From Mangrovimonas sp. ST2L15 (GTDB lineage Bacteria > Bacteroidota > Bacteroidia > Flavobacteriales > Flavobacteriaceae): 64,000 bases of DNA. Position 1 is the first letter of the stretch. Each line of letters opens with the position of its first letter. Positions 1-12,055 of the stretch are shown piece after piece. Location: assembly GCF_001280515.1 (NCBI RefSeq), contig NZ_LBIQ01000030.1, positions 1,742,501-1,806,500 of the forward strand. Reading direction: 5' to 3'. The position numbers were made by a program, and so were the translations under genes. Under the pieces are notes generated by a model. That model did not search any database. It was given only the letters and a program-made list of their open reading frames with translations, and was not told the DNA's origin.

Positions 1-235
1 CTAGTACGAGAGGACCGAGTTGGACGAACCTCTAGTGTACCTGTTGTTCTGCCAAGGGCATTGCAGGGTAGCTACGTTCGGAAGGGATAAGCGCTGAAAG
101 CATATAAGCGCGAAACCCACCACAAGATGAGATTTCTTTAAAGGGTCGTGGGAGATGACCACGTTGATAGGCTACAGGTGTAAAGGCAGTAATGTCATAG
201 CCGAGTAGTACTAATAACCCGTAGGCTTATTGTAC
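1..235 (+). rRNA. 23S ribosomal RNA, 3' end (partial)
   Basis: The window opens inside a 23S rRNA gene. The first bases are the highly conserved sarcin-ricin loop region (AGTACGAGAGGACCG), followed by the conserved helices of domain VI. The mature 3' end is placed near 230-235, after the CCGAGTAGTACTAATAACCC stretch that closes the gene in Bacteroidota. The exact end is uncertain by several bases. A 5S gene follows on the same strand, so this is the end of an rRNA operon. No tRNA lies in the 23S-5S spacer. Confidence 0.97.
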
Positions 236-313
236 AGCTCTTTTTCATGGAGTAAGTGTAAAAATGTTCTTTTTTCAGTATGTCAAACATATACGGACCT
301 TCGTCCGAAAGAT

Positions 314-421
314 TTAAGGTGGTTATAGCGACGGGGCTCACCTCTTACCATTCCGAACAGAGTAGTTAAGCCCGTTAGCGCCGATGGTACTGCATTGTGG
401 GAGAGTAGGTCGCCGCCTTTT
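314..421 (+). rRNA. 5S ribosomal RNA
   Basis: The sequence has the conserved 5S core, with CCATTCCGAACAGAG in loop C and CGCCGATGGTACTGC in helix IV. The ends pair as a terminal stem (AAGGTGG near 316 with CCGCCTT near 413). It sits about 80 bases after the 23S gene in the standard 23S-5S order. End positions are estimated from the terminal stem. Confidence 0.95.
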
Positions 422-425
422 TTGA

Positions 426-456
426 AAGCACTTGTCATTTGACAGGTGCTTTTTTT
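426..456 (+). terminator. Rho-independent terminator of the rRNA operon
   Basis: A 12-bp inverted repeat (AAGCACTTGTCA / TGACAGGTGCTT, one wobble pair) with a two-base loop is followed by a run of T. It lies five bases after the 5S gene and should end the rRNA transcript. Confidence 0.9.
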
Positions 457-672
457 GTTTGTAACAATATGGGAAATTCAACTTAACTGTTACAGGCACA
501 ATTATTTAGGAGGCTAAGTAATCCTTCGATTTTTTATAAAAATAAAGAAAGGAGATTGTTTACTTTTTCGCTTTAACAAATCGACTGATTATTTATATTG
601 AGTATTTAATCCTTGATTGGTTTAATCTTTCCAAAACTTTTGGTAAGCAGAAAATTCGTTTTTTTGTTTCGG

Positions 673-680
673 TAAATTTG
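673..680 (+). promoter_or_regulatory. Possible -7 element for the DinB-like gene
   Basis: TAAATTTG matches the Bacteroidota sigma -7 consensus TAnnTTTG and lies 15 bases before the ATG at 696. No convincing -33 TTG was found at the usual spacing, so this is a weak call. Confidence 0.3.
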
Positions 681-695
681 GGTAATTTGTTGGAC

Positions 696-1184
696 ATGAA
701 TCCTATTATTTCTGCAACTCTTCAAACTCTTTCAAAATCACGTATTCTAATTGAGAATTTAGATGATCAAATTTTAATAAATGCATCTATTGGTCCATAT
801 TATTCTAGCATAGGTAGCCACTTAAGACACATCTTCGATTTTTACCATTGTATAATAGACGGAGTTAAGAGCAATCACGTGGACTTAACATGCCGGAAAA
901 GAGACAAAGAAGTGGAAACATCATGTTTATTTGCTTTGGAATATCTTGAAAATATTCAGAGGGGCCTTGGAAATTATCCTAATATTTTATTAGATGAAGT
1001 GACTGTCGTTGATGATTTAGGTCTGGGAAAGACTGAAATATTATATACCCATGCATCCTTATTAGCGCAAGCAAATAGTCATGCCATCCACCATTATGCC
1101 ATCATTAATTATATTCTGCATGGATTGAATGTGTCTATTTCTGACTTACGTTTTGGTTATAATCCCACCACACCTTCGTTATAA
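696..1184 (+). CDS. DinB-like (four-helix, metal-site) protein
   Basis: A 162-residue cytoplasmic protein. Its histidines are placed as in the DinB/YfiT superfamily: one in an early helix (GSHLRHIFDFYH) and a pair in a late helix (SHAIHHYAIINY). The three conserved histidines of that fold usually bind a divalent metal, and members are often thiol-dependent transferases or of unknown role. The ATG at 696 was chosen over the in-frame TTG at 678, because the family begins just before the first helix and the TTG adds only six residues. It stands alone between the rRNA terminator and the metallopeptidase gene. The substrate cannot be told from the sequence. Confidence 0.7.
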   Translation: MNPIISATLQTLSKSRILIENLDDQILINASIGPYYSSIGSHLRHIFDFYHCIIDGVKSNHVDLTCRKRDKEVETSCLFALEYLENIQRGLGNYPNILLDEVTVVDDLGLGKTEILYTHASLLAQANSHAIHHYAIINYILHGLNVSISDLRFGYNPTTPSL

Positions 1185-1283
1185 CTAATTTATTTACAGT
1201 TTATAAAAAATGAGATTTTCGTTTAGGGCAATCAAAATTATATTTAAATTGTAATAAAGTTTAAAATCTTATTAATCAATAAT

Positions 1284-2183
1284 ATGAAGTGGAAAGGTAG
1301 AAGACAGAGTTCAAATGTAGAAGACCGTAGGGGGCAAAGTAGCGGAGGATCAGGTTTGGGTGGCCTTAACCCCATGTTTCTAATTTCTTTGGTTAGGTTT
1401 TTGTTTACAAAAACAGGACTTATAATTGCTGGTGTCCTTTTAGTGGGATCTATGTTATTGGGATATAATCCATTAAATTTCATCAGTCAACTGTTTACTG
1501 GTTCGCCTGTGACTTCTGAAACATCAGCTCCTTACCAGGGCACTCAAAAGGAAGAAGAGTTGGCAGATTTTAGTGCAACCATCTTAGCAAGCACTGAAGA
1601 TGTTTGGAATCAATTGATCAGTAATTATGAGGAACCCACTTTAGTCCTATTTACCGGTTCAGTTTCATCTGCTTGTGGGTATGCTTCCAGTGCTACAGGA
1701 CCTTTTTATTGTCCGGGGGATGACAAGCTTTACTTAGATCTCAGCTTTTTTGATGACATGGAAAGAAAATTGAATGCTCCTGGGGATTTTGCCCAAGCTT
1801 ATGTTATTGCCCATGAGGTAGGACATCATGTTCAAAACCTTTTGGGTATATCTGATAAGGTTCAAAGATTACGTGGGCAAATGAGTCAAACAGAATTCAA
1901 TAAATATTCAGTTAGATTGGAATTACAAGCCGATTTTTTAGCAGGCGTTTGGGCGCACCATTCCCAACAAATGACACAAATGATGGAAACTGGAGATTTA
2001 CAGGAAGCCTTAAATGCGGCCTATGCCATAGGCGACGATCGTTTGCAAAAACAATCATCGGGTAAGGTCGTACCCGACTCTTTCACACATGGTACTTCAG
2101 AGCAGCGCATTAGATGGTTTAAAAAAGGCTTTGAGACAGGAGATATCAATCAAGGGGATACGTTTAACACAAATCCCTTGTAG
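1284..2183 (+). CDS. Neutral zinc metallopeptidase, YpfJ/KPN_02809 family
   Basis: A 299-residue protein that begins with the family signature KWKGRRQSSNVEDRRG. One membrane segment follows at about residues 42-60, then an exported domain with the zinc site HEVGH (H177, E178, H181) and the probable third ligand E213 in RLELQADFLAG. The length is normal for the family, whose members are membrane-anchored putative metalloproteases of unknown substrate. The lone upstream ATG at 1284 starts exactly at the conserved N-terminal signature. It is probably monocistronic and converges with the DUF6095/murQ pair. Family assignment is firm; the physiological role is not known. Confidence 0.88.
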   Translation: MKWKGRRQSSNVEDRRGQSSGGSGLGGLNPMFLISLVRFLFTKTGLIIAGVLLVGSMLLGYNPLNFISQLFTGSPVTSETSAPYQGTQKEEELADFSATILASTEDVWNQLISNYEEPTLVLFTGSVSSACGYASSATGPFYCPGDDKLYLDLSFFDDMERKLNAPGDFAQAYVIAHEVGHHVQNLLGISDKVQRLRGQMSQTEFNKYSVRLELQADFLAGVWAHHSQQMTQMMETGDLQEALNAAYAIGDDRLQKQSSGKVVPDSFTHGTSEQRIRWFKKGFETGDINQGDTFNTNPL

Positions 2184-2195
2184 GTTTGAATTCGA

Positions 2196-2426
2196 TTATT
2201 TTTTGAACATACTGTCCAAAATCGTTTTTAATCCTTTAAAAGCGAAGAAAACGGCACAACCAGCAACCAATATTCCCAATATTAAAATAGGAATATACAA
2301 TGGCTTTTCTTGGTTACTAAAAGCAATATGAATTAAACTAGGTCCCAAAAACATACACAATAGGGAAATCCCCATTTTTTTTAGGCCTTCTACCAATACT
2401 TTTTTGTTAGTGTGTTTCGTTTCCAT
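2196..2426 (-). CDS. Small two-helix membrane protein, DUF6095-like
   Basis: A 76-residue protein with a short charged N terminus and two hydrophobic segments (about residues 17-36 and 42-66), ending in a basic tail. It resembles the flavobacterial DUF6095 family, whose function is unknown. Its start overlaps the end of murQ by 20 bases on the same strand, which indicates translational coupling. It may therefore work with peptidoglycan sugar recycling at the membrane, though this rests only on position. Confidence 0.65.
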   Translation of the reverse strand: METKHTNKKVLVEGLKKMGISLLCMFLGPSLIHIAFSNQEKPLYIPILILGILVAGCAVFFAFKGLKTILDSMFKK

Positions 2427-3240
2427 GCTTGTAATTTTGAATGGCTTGTCTTACGTTTTTATATGCTTCAAGTAGTTTAGCAGCTTCTTCTTCAGTAACC
2501 TTTGTTTCTTGCATAATCATTCTGATTCCCCTATCCACAAGTTTGTTATTACTCAACTGCATGTCTACCATTTTATTTCCTTTGACGTGACCTAATTGAA
2601 TCATGGTCGCAGTTGTAATCATGTTTAAGACCAATTTTTGAGCAGTTCCAGCTTTCATTCTGGAGCTTCCTGTTACAAATTCAGGACCAACGATAACTTC
2701 TATAGGGTATTTTGCAGTTTGTGAGAGTGGACTGTTATGATTGCAGGTGATGCAACCTGTTATGGTATTCATTTCATTACACTTTTTTAATCCGGCAATG
2801 ACATAAGGTGTCGTTCCAGAGGCTGCAATTCCAACAACAACATCCTTATCTGAAATGTTATAAACCATTAGGTCCTTCCAGGCTTGGTCTTCAGAATCTT
2901 CTGCAAACTCCACAGCCTTTCTGATGGCGGAATCTCCACCTGCAATGAGTCCGATGACTAAATCATGAGGAACCCCAAAGGTAGGCGGGCATTCAGAAGC
3001 ATCCACAATTCCCAGTCTACCGCTTGTACCTGCTCCTATGTAAAACAACCTTCCTCCATCTTTTAGTTTTAATACAATTTGATTTACCAAGGTTTCAATA
3101 GATGGAATGGCCTTTTCAACAGCCAATGGAACTGTTTGATCTTCTTTATTAATATTAGTCAATAATTCTGATACACTCATCTTTTCAAGATGGTTGTAAG
3201 TGGAATCTTGTTCTGTTGTTTTGGTAAAAGACATATCCAA
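2407..3240 (-). CDS. murQ: N-acetylmuramic acid 6-phosphate etherase
   Basis: A 277-residue SIS-domain enzyme that cleaves the lactyl ether of MurNAc-6-phosphate to GlcNAc-6-phosphate in peptidoglycan recycling. The diagnostic sugar-phosphate stretch GAGTSGRLGIVDASECPPTF and the downstream GSSRMKAGTAQK segment are intact. The length is close to the usual 280-300 residues. It overlaps the following small membrane protein gene. No MurNAc kinase, AnmK or PTS gene is next to it, so the supply of its substrate is encoded elsewhere. Confidence 0.93.
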   Translation of the reverse strand: MDMSFTKTTEQDSTYNHLEKMSVSELLTNINKEDQTVPLAVEKAIPSIETLVNQIVLKLKDGGRLFYIGAGTSGRLGIVDASECPPTFGVPHDLVIGLIAGGDSAIRKAVEFAEDSEDQAWKDLMVYNISDKDVVVGIAASGTTPYVIAGLKKCNEMNTITGCITCNHNSPLSQTAKYPIEVIVGPEFVTGSSRMKAGTAQKLVLNMITTATMIQLGHVKGNKMVDMQLSNNKLVDRGIRMIMQETKVTEEEAAKLLEAYKNVRQAIQNYKHGNETH

Positions 3241-3290
3241 AAATAATGAAATAATAAAGTATCTAAGTTAGGAGGTTTTAATTTGATTCT

Positions 3291-3320
3291 AAAAAAAGCC
3301 CCCGAATTGGGAGCTTTTTG
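3291..3320 (-). terminator. Terminator downstream of isocitrate dehydrogenase
   Basis: Read on the minus strand, the inverted repeat AAAAAGCTCCC / GGGGGCTTTTT ends in a T run, 8 bases past the stop codon of the monomeric isocitrate dehydrogenase gene. Confidence 0.75.
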
Positions 3321-3327
3321 TTATTGG

Positions 3328-6224
<2,897 letters not shown>

Positions 6225-6330
6225 ACGTGCAAATATTATTCTTTAATCTGATTTTACATTGGTTTCAACGGAATTTTTCAATTGGAGTGTTGGTTTTCAT
6301 TAATATTGAATAGGGATATTAAAATTATTA

Positions 6331-7656
6331 ATGCGTAGGAAAGGATTCATCATCGTTTGCCTTCTTTTGCTTGTCATAGTCATAGGAACTTTACTTTTTC
6401 TGAAATCGGACCGTGGACACAAAATGAGTGAAAATGCTGCAGTTAGGGTAGTGGAAACCAATGAAGGTTATGAACTTTTAAAAAATGGTAAACCCTTCTA
6501 CATAAAAGGCGCTTCTGGAGATGGATATATCCAGGAGTTAGTTCAAGCTGGCGGCAATACAATTCGACTTTATGATACCATCAATACAACTAAACAGCTT
6601 GATGTAGCATATCAAAAAGGGGTGTCGGTAATTTTGGATATCCCTTTACCAGATTATGGAAGAGGTAAATGGACCTATTCAGATGATCAAGGAGTAAAGA
6701 ATTTAACTACCTACGTCCAAAAATATGTAAATAAACATAAAAATCATCCAGCTTTACTTTATTGGAATTTGGGAAATGAACTTATCTATCCCCTAACTAT
6801 TTTTCCTAATCGATTTACCGAAACTGTCAATGATTTAATAGATTTGATTCATGAGGAAGACCCTAACCATCCTATAGCAACTACTGTAGCTGGAACATCT
6901 CGAGCCCAAACTTTAGGTATTCATTTGCATTCACCTAAGTTTGATTTAATAGGCTATAATGTTTTTGGTAGTGTGAAAATTTTGGATAAAACCCAAAACC
7001 AATTATCTTATTTTTTAAAGCTGAAGCCTTACTATATAAGTGAATGGGGAGATCAAGGACCTTGGGAGGCAAATAATGAGTATTGGTTTTCAATCCAAGA
7101 AAAAAAGGGGAGTGAGAAAGCTAGAGGGTATTTCAGGACTTACCAAGATAATATTCTAAATAATCATTCAATGCTAGGATCTACAGCCTTCTATTGGGGC
7201 CAAAAGTTTGAAGGTACTCCTGATTGGTTCAATATTTTTGATGAAAAGGGCTATAAATCTCCAATTTATTATGCCTTAAAATCAAGTTGGGAAAAAACAG
7301 ATCTCATTTATCCTTTAGAGATTGTTTATTTAAAATTTAAAAATTTATCTTCTAAAGATAATCGTATTTTTCGTCCAGAAGAGCCACTAGAAATGGAAAC
7401 GTTGGCACAATCTAATTATTCAGATTCTTTAACTTACGAGTGGAATCTTTACAAGGAAAGTTCAAGTATATACGAGGGGTGGAAATTATTGAGCTCAGAG
7501 TTTAATTTAAAAGGCAAGGGTGAAGAAATTAACTTTAATACCCCTGAAGAAGAAGGTGCATATCGAATGGTTTTAAGGGTATATGACAACCAACAAAATT
7601 ATTCGACAGCAAATATTTCGTTTTACGTCCTGAATCCTAATGACAAAAAAGAATAA
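6331..7656 (+). CDS. Membrane-anchored glycoside hydrolase, GH2-like TIM barrel
   Basis: A 441-residue protein with an uncleaved signal anchor (about residues 4-25) and an exported TIM-barrel domain at about 40-320. The likely acid/base is E150 in WNLGNEL and the likely nucleophile is E238 in YISEWGDQG; both placements match clan GH-A (GH2/GH5-like) retaining glycosidases. A beta-sandwich-like C-terminal domain (about 335-441, around W371) follows. The stop overlaps the start of the synthase gene by 17 bases, so the two are co-translated. It probably trims or processes the polysaccharide made by the synthase. The exact GH family and substrate are not settled by reading. Confidence 0.8.
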   Translation: MRRKGFIIVCLLLLVIVIGTLLFLKSDRGHKMSENAAVRVVETNEGYELLKNGKPFYIKGASGDGYIQELVQAGGNTIRLYDTINTTKQLDVAYQKGVSVILDIPLPDYGRGKWTYSDDQGVKNLTTYVQKYVNKHKNHPALLYWNLGNELIYPLTIFPNRFTETVNDLIDLIHEEDPNHPIATTVAGTSRAQTLGIHLHSPKFDLIGYNVFGSVKILDKTQNQLSYFLKLKPYYISEWGDQGPWEANNEYWFSIQEKKGSEKARGYFRTYQDNILNNHSMLGSTAFYWGQKFEGTPDWFNIFDEKGYKSPIYYALKSSWEKTDLIYPLEIVYLKFKNLSSKDNRIFRPEEPLEMETLAQSNYSDSLTYEWNLYKESSSIYEGWKLLSSEFNLKGKGEEINFNTPEEEGAYRMVLRVYDNQQNYSTANISFYVLNPNDKKE

Positions 7657-10600
7657 AAATCAAAATAGCCTACGTATTTTAAGAGTGATGATTCTGATAG
7701 GAGTCCTCAGTCTCATTAATTTTTTCTATTGGTTTTTTAAACCAGATTTAGTTGAAAACAGACCGTTGTTTCTTCTTTTAACTTGTGTTATCTTTTTTGA
7801 TACGTTTCGATTGTTATACACGTGGTATCATTATTGGGGTATTTCAATTCCTAATAAACCAAAACATAGGACTTCCTATAAGGTAGATGTATTTACTACA
7901 TTTTGTGATGGTGAGCCCATAGATATGGTTACCCAAACCCTTTTGGCTATTAAGAAAATGGATTATCCGCATGAAACTTATTTATGTGATGAAGATGATA
8001 ATGCATACCTAAAAAATTTCTGTAAAGAAAATGGAATAATACATGTGACTAGAACAAGTAAGGAAAATGCAAAGGCCGGTAATATTAATAATGCCCTTAA
8101 AATAGCTACCGGTGATGTTTGTGTTATAATGGATCCTGACCATGTGCCGGAAACCAATTTTTTAACCGAGTTATTACCCTATTTTGAAGATGAAAAAATA
8201 GGATTTGTGCAGTCTGTTCAAGGATACTACAACCAGAATGAATCCAAAGTAGCTTTGGGTGCGGCAGAACAAACCTATCAGTTCTATGGTCCTGTTATGA
8301 TGTCCATGAATTCTTATGGTACAGTAAATGCTATTGGAGCGAATTGTGTTTTTAGAAGGAAGGCTTTGGATTCCATAGGAGGGCATTCTCCAGGCCTTTC
8401 TGAGGATATGCATACGGCGATGCAATTGTATGCCAAGGGTTGGAAATCGGTATACGTTCCTAAAATGCTTACCAAAGGATTAGTACCATCAACTTTAAGT
8501 TCTTATTTCAAGCAACAATTAAAATGGTCTAGAGGAACCTTTGAGTTATTAATCAGTGTTTTTCCTAAATTATTTTCAAATTTCACTTTAAGGCAGAAGT
8601 TGCATTTTGGAATTATTCCCTTGCATTATCTTGCGGGGATCGTCTACTTTTTTGTTTTATTGATTCCTATTCTCTCTTTATTTTTTAGTACCACTCCATG
8701 GCGAGGAAATATTTATAATTTTTGGCTCATTACACTTCCTATTTTTGCCTCTATTCTAGGGATAAGGTTATTTGTTCAAAAATGGATCATTAAAAAATCG
8801 GAAAGGGGAATGCATATCACAGGTGGATTGCTTTTTCATACAACCTGGTCTATATTCATATTAGGAGTCTTTTATAGTTTGATTAGGAAAAAGATCCCCT
8901 ATATCCCAACCCCCAAAACAGGTGAAGATAAAACGCCTTTTGCCTTGATAGCGCCTAATTTATTTATGGGAATTCTAAGTGTTGCAGCAATTATTTATGG
9001 CTTGCAACGTGATTTTACACCATTTTCGCTTTTCATGTCTGGTTTTGCATTATGGAATGCAAGTGATATGTTTTACACTTTAGTATTCGCTTTTGAAAAG
9101 ACCAATCCCATTTCTATTGAAACTAGTGAGGTAGAAATTAAAAAATCATTTTTCAAAAATCAATTTTTTAATTTCTGGCAAAGTGCAGGGATTATTATTG
9201 TGTTGATCATATTTGGACTCAGTGTTTACTTTCAAGTTCAAAACGAAAAACTTAAACTTAATGGAGTAGTGGTTGAAGAAATGTTTGAAGCTCCAAAATT
9301 AACTTATCTAGGTTGCTATTATCCTGAATCCGACAATGGTTTCACAAGTTTAAAAAGAGCTAATCAGTTTTCCGCAAATCACGAATTTCATCCAGATATT
9401 ATTTCTGTTTACCTTCCTTGGGATAAAAATATAGAATCAACATTTCCTTCAAACTATTTAGATTCAATTTTCATTAATAAGTCCTTGCCTCTTATCACAT
9501 GGGAGCCGTGGCTAAATAGTTTTCAAATAGAAAGACAAGAAAATAGAAATGTTTATCAATTGATTAATGAAGGGGTATTTGATGTCTATATAACTCAATT
9601 TGCGAAGAAGCTTAAGGAATTAAAAAAGCCAATTTTTTTAAGATTTGCTCATGAGTTTGATAATCCATTTTATCCTTGGTTTGTTGAAGGTGAAGCGCAA
9701 TCATTTCAATTTAAAGAGGCTTGGGTAAAGGTTCATAGTATTTTTAATGAAGTAAAAGCTCATAATGTCATATGGGTATGGAATCCTTGGAAGAGCGAGA
9801 ATGTGAAGGCTTTTTATCCAGGAAATGATTTTGTTGATTGGATTGGTTTGGACATTCTTAATTATGAATCAAATAAAGATTCTAAAGGTTGGTATTCCTT
9901 TGATGAATTGTATACTTTTTTTAGAGATAATTTAGATGGTGTCTCTGATAAGCCGGTAATCATTGCCGAATTTGGTAGTGTTGGAAATGATAAAGAAAGT
10001 CAGGCTAATTGGATTGAAAATGGAATTTCAGACTTGCAGAGTAAATACCCAGAAATTCAGGCCGTTGTATTTTTTAACAGTAGGGTGGATGATAATATTC
10101 CTGTGGGAATCCAAAATGAAGAACTTGTATATGATTGGACATTTAAGGATGGTGTTGAGTTAAATTTTGGTAAGTTTAAAAGGAATAATAAATTATATTC
10201 ACATTATTCACTTTTAGAAAATAGAAAAGTTGATGAAAATTTCAATATTCAGGATAATACTTTTGCAGGAAAGAAGCTTAGGGAGACAAATATTTATGGT
10301 GTTAACATAAATAAAGGCCAAAACTGGAAAAGTGACTACCATGTTTTAAATAGAATTAATTTGAAAAAGGATTTTCAAAGAATGAAAACTGCAGGAATAA
10401 ATACAGTTAAATTCATTGAAAATACTACCTATGACTACAATTTACTTGAAATTAGTAAAGAGAACGAACTTAACGTTAACTACAGTTTTTTTATTCCATT
10501 AAACACTAACTTTTTAGAGGTTAATAAAGAAACTGATGAGTTAAAAACAAATATTCTAAAAAGGGTAAGGAAGTATCAAAAATATAATCATATTATATCA

Positions 10601-11398
10601 TGGAGTTTTGAAAATGATTTTTACTCCAAACTTCCTAATAATATTAAAGAACCGGACCTTACTCTATATAGAAACGGCTATTTAAATTGGTTGAAAACCG
10701 TGGTTTCTGGAATACGACAAATTTCAGATGAAAATATTTTCATTGGAATAGAAGGAGAGGGAAACCTTTTAAATAAATTGGAGTTTTATTCAGATGTTTT
10801 TAAACAAGATATCGGGATTAATATACAGCTAAAGAGTGATCAGTTGCAAGAAGGGGCTTGGGATTACATAAATAATCTTGGAGTTCCAGTTTCCTTAGAT
10901 TATTTAGGTGATGAAATCTCAACTAATTGGAAAGAATTAGCAAATGGAAAGTCATTTTATTATGTATCATGGCAAGATCAATTTGCAATAAATAAGTTAA
11001 CGTTTGATGGTTTAATTGATAGGAAGGGAAGATTGAAAAATAAGTATTTTGATTTCATTGAAAGCTTTGGAGAGCCCAAGTTTAAATATGATGCTCCGAA
11101 CATTAAAATATTAAAACAAAATAAAACTTTCTACCCAGGAAACGTTGTAGTGTGTTATGCCATGTTTTATGGTGATAGAATAGGATGGGAAATGGGGGGT
11201 AATCAAGGAAACTATAGATATGAATGGAATTTATTAAAATACAAAGGGGAAAAAGAATGTATTTCTATTGAGAAAGTAGGAGAGGGAAGTGAGGTTTATT
11301 TAAAAGTTCCAAAAGACCCGAATAGTTATAAATTGATGTTAACCGTAATTGACAAAGAAAATGTAGTGACACAAACATTTACAGATTTAAAACCATAA
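7640..11398 (+). CDS. GT2 polysaccharide synthase fused to a GH26-like glycosidase and a degenerate glycosidase
   Basis: A 1252-residue membrane protein in three parts. Residues ~13-66 hold two membrane helices. The GT2 domain follows, with cellulose-synthase-type motifs: DEDDN (D117-N121), DPD (D165, D167), SED (E255-D256) and QQLKW (Q292-W296, with K in place of the usual R of QxxRW). A multi-helix C-terminal membrane region contains YIPTPKTG, like the FxVTPKG gating-loop motif, and ends in a helix near 511-533. Residues ~552-860 form a GH26-like barrel with acid/base E672 (RFAHEFD) and nucleophile E777 (IIAEFGS). Residues ~880-1252 resemble the preceding gene product but lack both catalytic glutamates (D993, S1110). 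Probably a processive beta-glycan synthase with built-in processing; the polymer is unknown. Confidence 0.85.
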   Translation: MTKKNKNQNSLRILRVMILIGVLSLINFFYWFFKPDLVENRPLFLLLTCVIFFDTFRLLYTWYHYWGISIPNKPKHRTSYKVDVFTTFCDGEPIDMVTQTLLAIKKMDYPHETYLCDEDDNAYLKNFCKENGIIHVTRTSKENAKAGNINNALKIATGDVCVIMDPDHVPETNFLTELLPYFEDEKIGFVQSVQGYYNQNESKVALGAAEQTYQFYGPVMMSMNSYGTVNAIGANCVFRRKALDSIGGHSPGLSEDMHTAMQLYAKGWKSVYVPKMLTKGLVPSTLSSYFKQQLKWSRGTFELLISVFPKLFSNFTLRQKLHFGIIPLHYLAGIVYFFVLLIPILSLFFSTTPWRGNIYNFWLITLPIFASILGIRLFVQKWIIKKSERGMHITGGLLFHTTWSIFILGVFYSLIRKKIPYIPTPKTGEDKTPFALIAPNLFMGILSVAAIIYGLQRDFTPFSLFMSGFALWNASDMFYTLVFAFEKTNPISIETSEVEIKKSFFKNQFFNFWQSAGIIIVLIIFGLSVYFQVQNEKLKLNGVVVEEMFEAPKLTYLGCYYPESDNGFTSLKRANQFSANHEFHPDIISVYLPWDKNIESTFPSNYLDSIFINKSLPLITWEPWLNSFQIERQENRNVYQLINEGVFDVYITQFAKKLKELKKPIFLRFAHEFDNPFYPWFVEGEAQSFQFKEAWVKVHSIFNEVKAHNVIWVWNPWKSENVKAFYPGNDFVDWIGLDILNYESNKDSKGWYSFDELYTFFRDNLDGVSDKPVIIAEFGSVGNDKESQANWIENGISDLQSKYPEIQAVVFFNSRVDDNIPVGIQNEELVYDWTFKDGVELNFGKFKRNNKLYSHYSLLENRKVDENFNIQDNTFAGKKLRETNIYGVNINKGQNWKSDYHVLNRINLKKDFQRMKTAGINTVKFIENTTYDYNLLEISKENELNVNYSFFIPLNTNFLEVNKETDELKTNILKRVRKYQKYNHIISWSFENDFYSKLPNNIKEPDLTLYRNGYLNWLKTVVSGIRQISDENIFIGIEGEGNLLNKLEFYSDVFKQDIGINIQLKSDQLQEGAWDYINNLGVPVSLDYLGDEISTNWKELANGKSFYYVSWQDQFAINKLTFDGLIDRKGRLKNKYFDFIESFGEPKFKYDAPNIKILKQNKTFYPGNVVVCYAMFYGDRIGWEMGGNQGNYRYEWNLLKYKGEKECISIEKVGEGSEVYLKVPKDPNSYKLMLTVIDKENVVTQTFTDLKP

Positions 11399-11427
11399 AA
11401 ACAGAATTCAAGATATCATAAAAAACA

Positions 11428-11475
11428 AAAGCCATATCACTATAGTTGTAAAACTACTTTGACATGGCTTTCTTC
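11428..11475 (+). terminator. Possible terminator of the glycosidase-synthase operon
   Basis: Nested inverted repeats: an outer AAAGCCATATCA / TGACATGGCTTT arm with one mismatch, and an inner TAGTT-GTAA-AACTA hairpin. They start 30 bases after the synthase stop codon. The T run after the stem is short, so efficiency is uncertain. Confidence 0.5.
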
Positions 11476-12008
11476 GAAATAGCTCTGCGTGACCTATTTA
11501 GTATGACTACTAAAGTTACAATTTACATCGTTTCGGTTCAAGTTTTACTATTTCAAAATGAAACATTTTCAATTTTCAAAATGTATTGACCTATTGACAA
11601 TGTTTCGATGATTGTTCTCCTTGATTTTGCTTAATTGACATACTCCACTTTCGTAAGTTATGTTTTTAAACAAAATTGCTTTTTCTTTTAACCGTTTCTT
11701 TCGATTCAGTTAATTTCCAAAACTTTCAATTGATTTCCATTTAAACTGCTCATGCATTCTAAACTTCTCTTCAATATCATGATTCCTTTAGTTCCACGCC
11801 TACACGCTTTCCTCAGAACCTCGAAAAACAAATCTATTTTTAAAGAACGTTACTTTAAATACAATTAAACTTTTTTAGTTCGATCTAAAAGCAACTAGGT
11901 TGCTGCTCAATTGTTGTACTAAAGTATGATAGGACATTAAATATACAAAATTTTTAACCAATTAGATGTTAAATTGTTATAAACTTCACTTATTAACATT
12001 TGTTAATA

Positions 12009-12037
12009 AAAAAAGCCCTGTATATACAGGGCTTTTA
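12009..12037 (-). terminator. Terminator downstream of rplS
   Basis: A strong symmetric hairpin (AAAAGCCCTGTAT / ATACAGGGCTTTT), flanked by A and T tracts, lies about 20 bases after the minus-strand rplS stop codon. Confidence 0.85.
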
Positions 12038-12055
12038 AAAGTTATGAAACGTTTA

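Larger units (their letters stand above)
11399..12055. other. 657-base noncoding stretch after the synthase gene
   Basis: No credible coding sequence is present. The left end holds a terminator-like hairpin for the synthase operon and the right end holds the rplS terminator. A short AGCAAC/GTTGCT hairpin at 11890-11904 reads into TTTT on the minus strand and could be a back-up terminator for rplS. An inverted repeat TTAACA-TT-TGTTAA lies at 11993-12006. The middle (about 11480-11880) is AT-rich with nothing recognisable. Confidence 0.6.

Noticed and set aside
8174-8425. Minus-strand frame inside the synthase gene
   Set aside because: It is antisense to conserved GT2 motifs, with no independent support.
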